Shown piece after piece: positions 63,207 to 64,000 of a stretch of DNA of 64,000 bases. The DNA lies in assembly GCA_963784195.1 (NCBI GenBank), contig CAWARA010000001.1:59116-123115 (forward strand), written 5' to 3'. The number at the start of each line of letters is the position of its first letter. The first letter of the stretch is position 1. The translations under genes and the position numbers were made by a program. The DNA is from CAVQAH01 sp963784195 (GTDB lineage Bacteria > Acidobacteriota > Vicinamibacteria > Vicinamibacterales > 2-12-FULL-66-21). The notes under the pieces were generated by a model, which made no database searches, was not told where the DNA came from, and was given only the letters and a program-made list of their open reading frames with translations.

Positions 63207-63465
63207 GATGCGGCTGGGGATCTCATGGCTGGACATCAAGCTGGGGATTCGGATGCTGGCTCGCTATCCAGGCCTGTCGTTCGCCGCCCTCGCCGTCTCG
63301 ATATTGCCTTCGCGATAACCTCAGCGATTCGCGAAGCCATCAGTGGGGCCGGATTTCTGGCGAACGAGTTCCTGACCGCCCGGGTTGACACGGAACTCCA
63401 GATTCCGTTGAGCGTGTTGAACGAGCGGCCGACGCCGAGCGCGCGGGCATGCCCGACCACCTGGT
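63207..63465 (+). pseudogene. Remnant of an acidobacterial MacB/FtsX-type permease
   Basis: RLGISWLDIKLGIRMLARYPGLSFAALAVSI is the start of an ADOP-type ABC permease, then after a frame change GAGFLANEFLTARVDTELQ resembles a later piece of the same protein. Hundreds of residues between and after them are missing. The gene is clearly broken and stops where the phosphoesterase gene on the other strand begins. Confidence 0.5.
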
Positions 63466-64000
63466 TCAATTCGGAATCGACGCAGGTTTCTTCAACGTAT
63501 CCACGTGCAGCGTCTTGCCGGTCCCGTCGACCAGGCTCACCGTCAGCTGCGTGGCGTCCGCGTCGATGACGGCAAAGCCGTTCGAACTGCTCGCGAACAC
63601 CGACCGATCGTACGGCCTCAGCTCGTACAGACTCGCACCGCCGCCCCCAGCGATATAGAAGCGAACGTTGCCCTCCGGCCGGATGGCCTGAAGGTTGTGA
63701 TCGTGGCCGCAGATGTAAACGTCGGCGCGATCCTTGAGAATCGGTAACAGCTTCGCGATCAGATCCGGCCGATCTTCATAGTTGCCACCGGAGAAGACCG
63801 GATGATGACCGTAGACGACCTTCCAACGCGCCTGGCTGCGCGAAAGCTCGTCGTCGAGCCACTTGCGTTGTCGTTCGGACAGAGGAACCGTCTGCGTGTC
63901 CAATGCGAAAAACTGGAACCGGACCCGCCGTAAACGTGTAGTACAACGCGGGCATTCTCCACGTCGACGTCCTGGCAGAGTAGAGCATTTCGGCTGCCGG
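63466..64000 (-). CDS. Metallophosphoesterase (purple-acid-phosphatase type), C-terminal part
   Basis: The visible 175 residues are the end of a calcineurin-like phosphoesterase: WRMPALYYTFTAGPV, FFALDTQTVPLSERQ, VVYGHHPVFSGG and VYICGHDHNLQAI, the last two carrying the metal His residues. One extra T near 63914 offsets the first part. The gene continues beyond base 64000. Likely exported in relatives. Confidence 0.85.
   Translation of the reverse strand, partial: RQPKCSTLPGRRRGECPRCTTRLRRVRFQFFALDTQTVPLSERQRKWLDDELSRSQARWKVVYGHHPVFSGGNYEDRPDLIAKLLPILKDRADVYICGHDHNLQAIRPEGNVRFYIAGGGGASLYELRPYDRSVFASSSNGFAVIDADATQLTVSLVDGTGKTLHVDTLKKPASIPN

Noticed and set aside
1..64000. Programmed ribosomal frameshifting at the frame slips
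   Set aside because: The sites share no slippery heptamer or stimulatory hairpin, occur in unrelated housekeeping genes, and nearly all need the removal of one base from a homopolymer, which fits sequencing error better.
1..64000. tRNA or rRNA genes
   Set aside because: No T-arm consensus with a matching acceptor stem and no rRNA-like conserved stretch was seen by eye; a covariance-model scan would be decisive.

Overview
The window is high-GC, densely coded bacterial DNA. Its gene content points to the Acidobacteriota, most likely class Vicinamibacteria. Supporting content: two Pkn-type kinases with TolB-like and TPR tails, an S9 peptidase, a DUF1080 protein, a PQQ-like beta-propeller protein, a PEP-CTERM protein, a YtxJ-type thiol protein and the remnant of an acidobacterial-type MacB/FtsX permease. 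This placement is inference from gene families; there is no rRNA gene in the window. I recognise no tRNA, rRNA, IS element or CRISPR array.

Layout. 1-2.6 kb: truncated S9 peptidase, cupin protein, DUF2959 protein. 2.75-11.2 kb: a compact minus-strand block that reads as one operon: a 53-aa protein, an SMC/RecN-like ATPase with a zinc hook, a Ser/Thr kinase starting inside the ATPase stop codon, and two overlapping ABC exporter half-transporters. 11.5-21.6 kb: peroxiredoxin, a BASS-family transporter, a signal-peptidase-like protein lacking both catalytic residues, DUF2157/GDYXXLXY pair, a second AAA ATPase, a hexapeptide acetyltransferase, FtsB-like, CutA, and a cystathionine gamma-synthase. 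21.7-32.6 kb: SpoIIE-type phosphatase, amidohydrolase, RNase III with an N-terminal DUF2007 domain, a P-loop ATPase, hutU, hutH and purA. 32.6-47.4 kb: signalling and stress genes (PilZ, HAD, ROK kinase, YtxJ, DJ-1/PfpI, chlorite-dismutase family, BlaI/M56 pair, kinase-TPR, HI0933 flavoprotein, PAS-GGDEF, GAF hybrid histidine kinase). 47.5-59.9 kb: envelope and secreted proteins (AMIN, lipoproteins, bactofilin, PEP-CTERM, NlpC/P60, PQQ-propeller, DUF1080), plus an RRM protein and a CmoB-like methyltransferase. 60-64 kb: a large nested palindromic element, a VWA-SWIM pair, an excisionase-type HTH protein, a degraded permease and a truncated metallophosphoesterase.

Two features run through the whole window. 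First, many intergenic gaps hold arrays of very short repeats (7, 9 or 12 nt) that fold back on themselves. Four heptamer arrays sit exactly between convergent genes and probably act as two-way terminators; the heptamer differs between loci, but two families recur. Second, sixteen places show a conserved protein continuing in another frame after a one-base slip, fifteen of them a single extra base, usually in a homopolymer. This pattern looks like consensus insertion error in the assembly rather than gene decay, so I annotate these as single genes.

The most unusual protein-level observations are the signal peptidase I homologue with Ser to Ala and Lys to Met at the catalytic dyad, the DUF2007-RNase III fusion, and the 53-aa protein / zinc-hook ATPase / kinase / ABC exporter operon.
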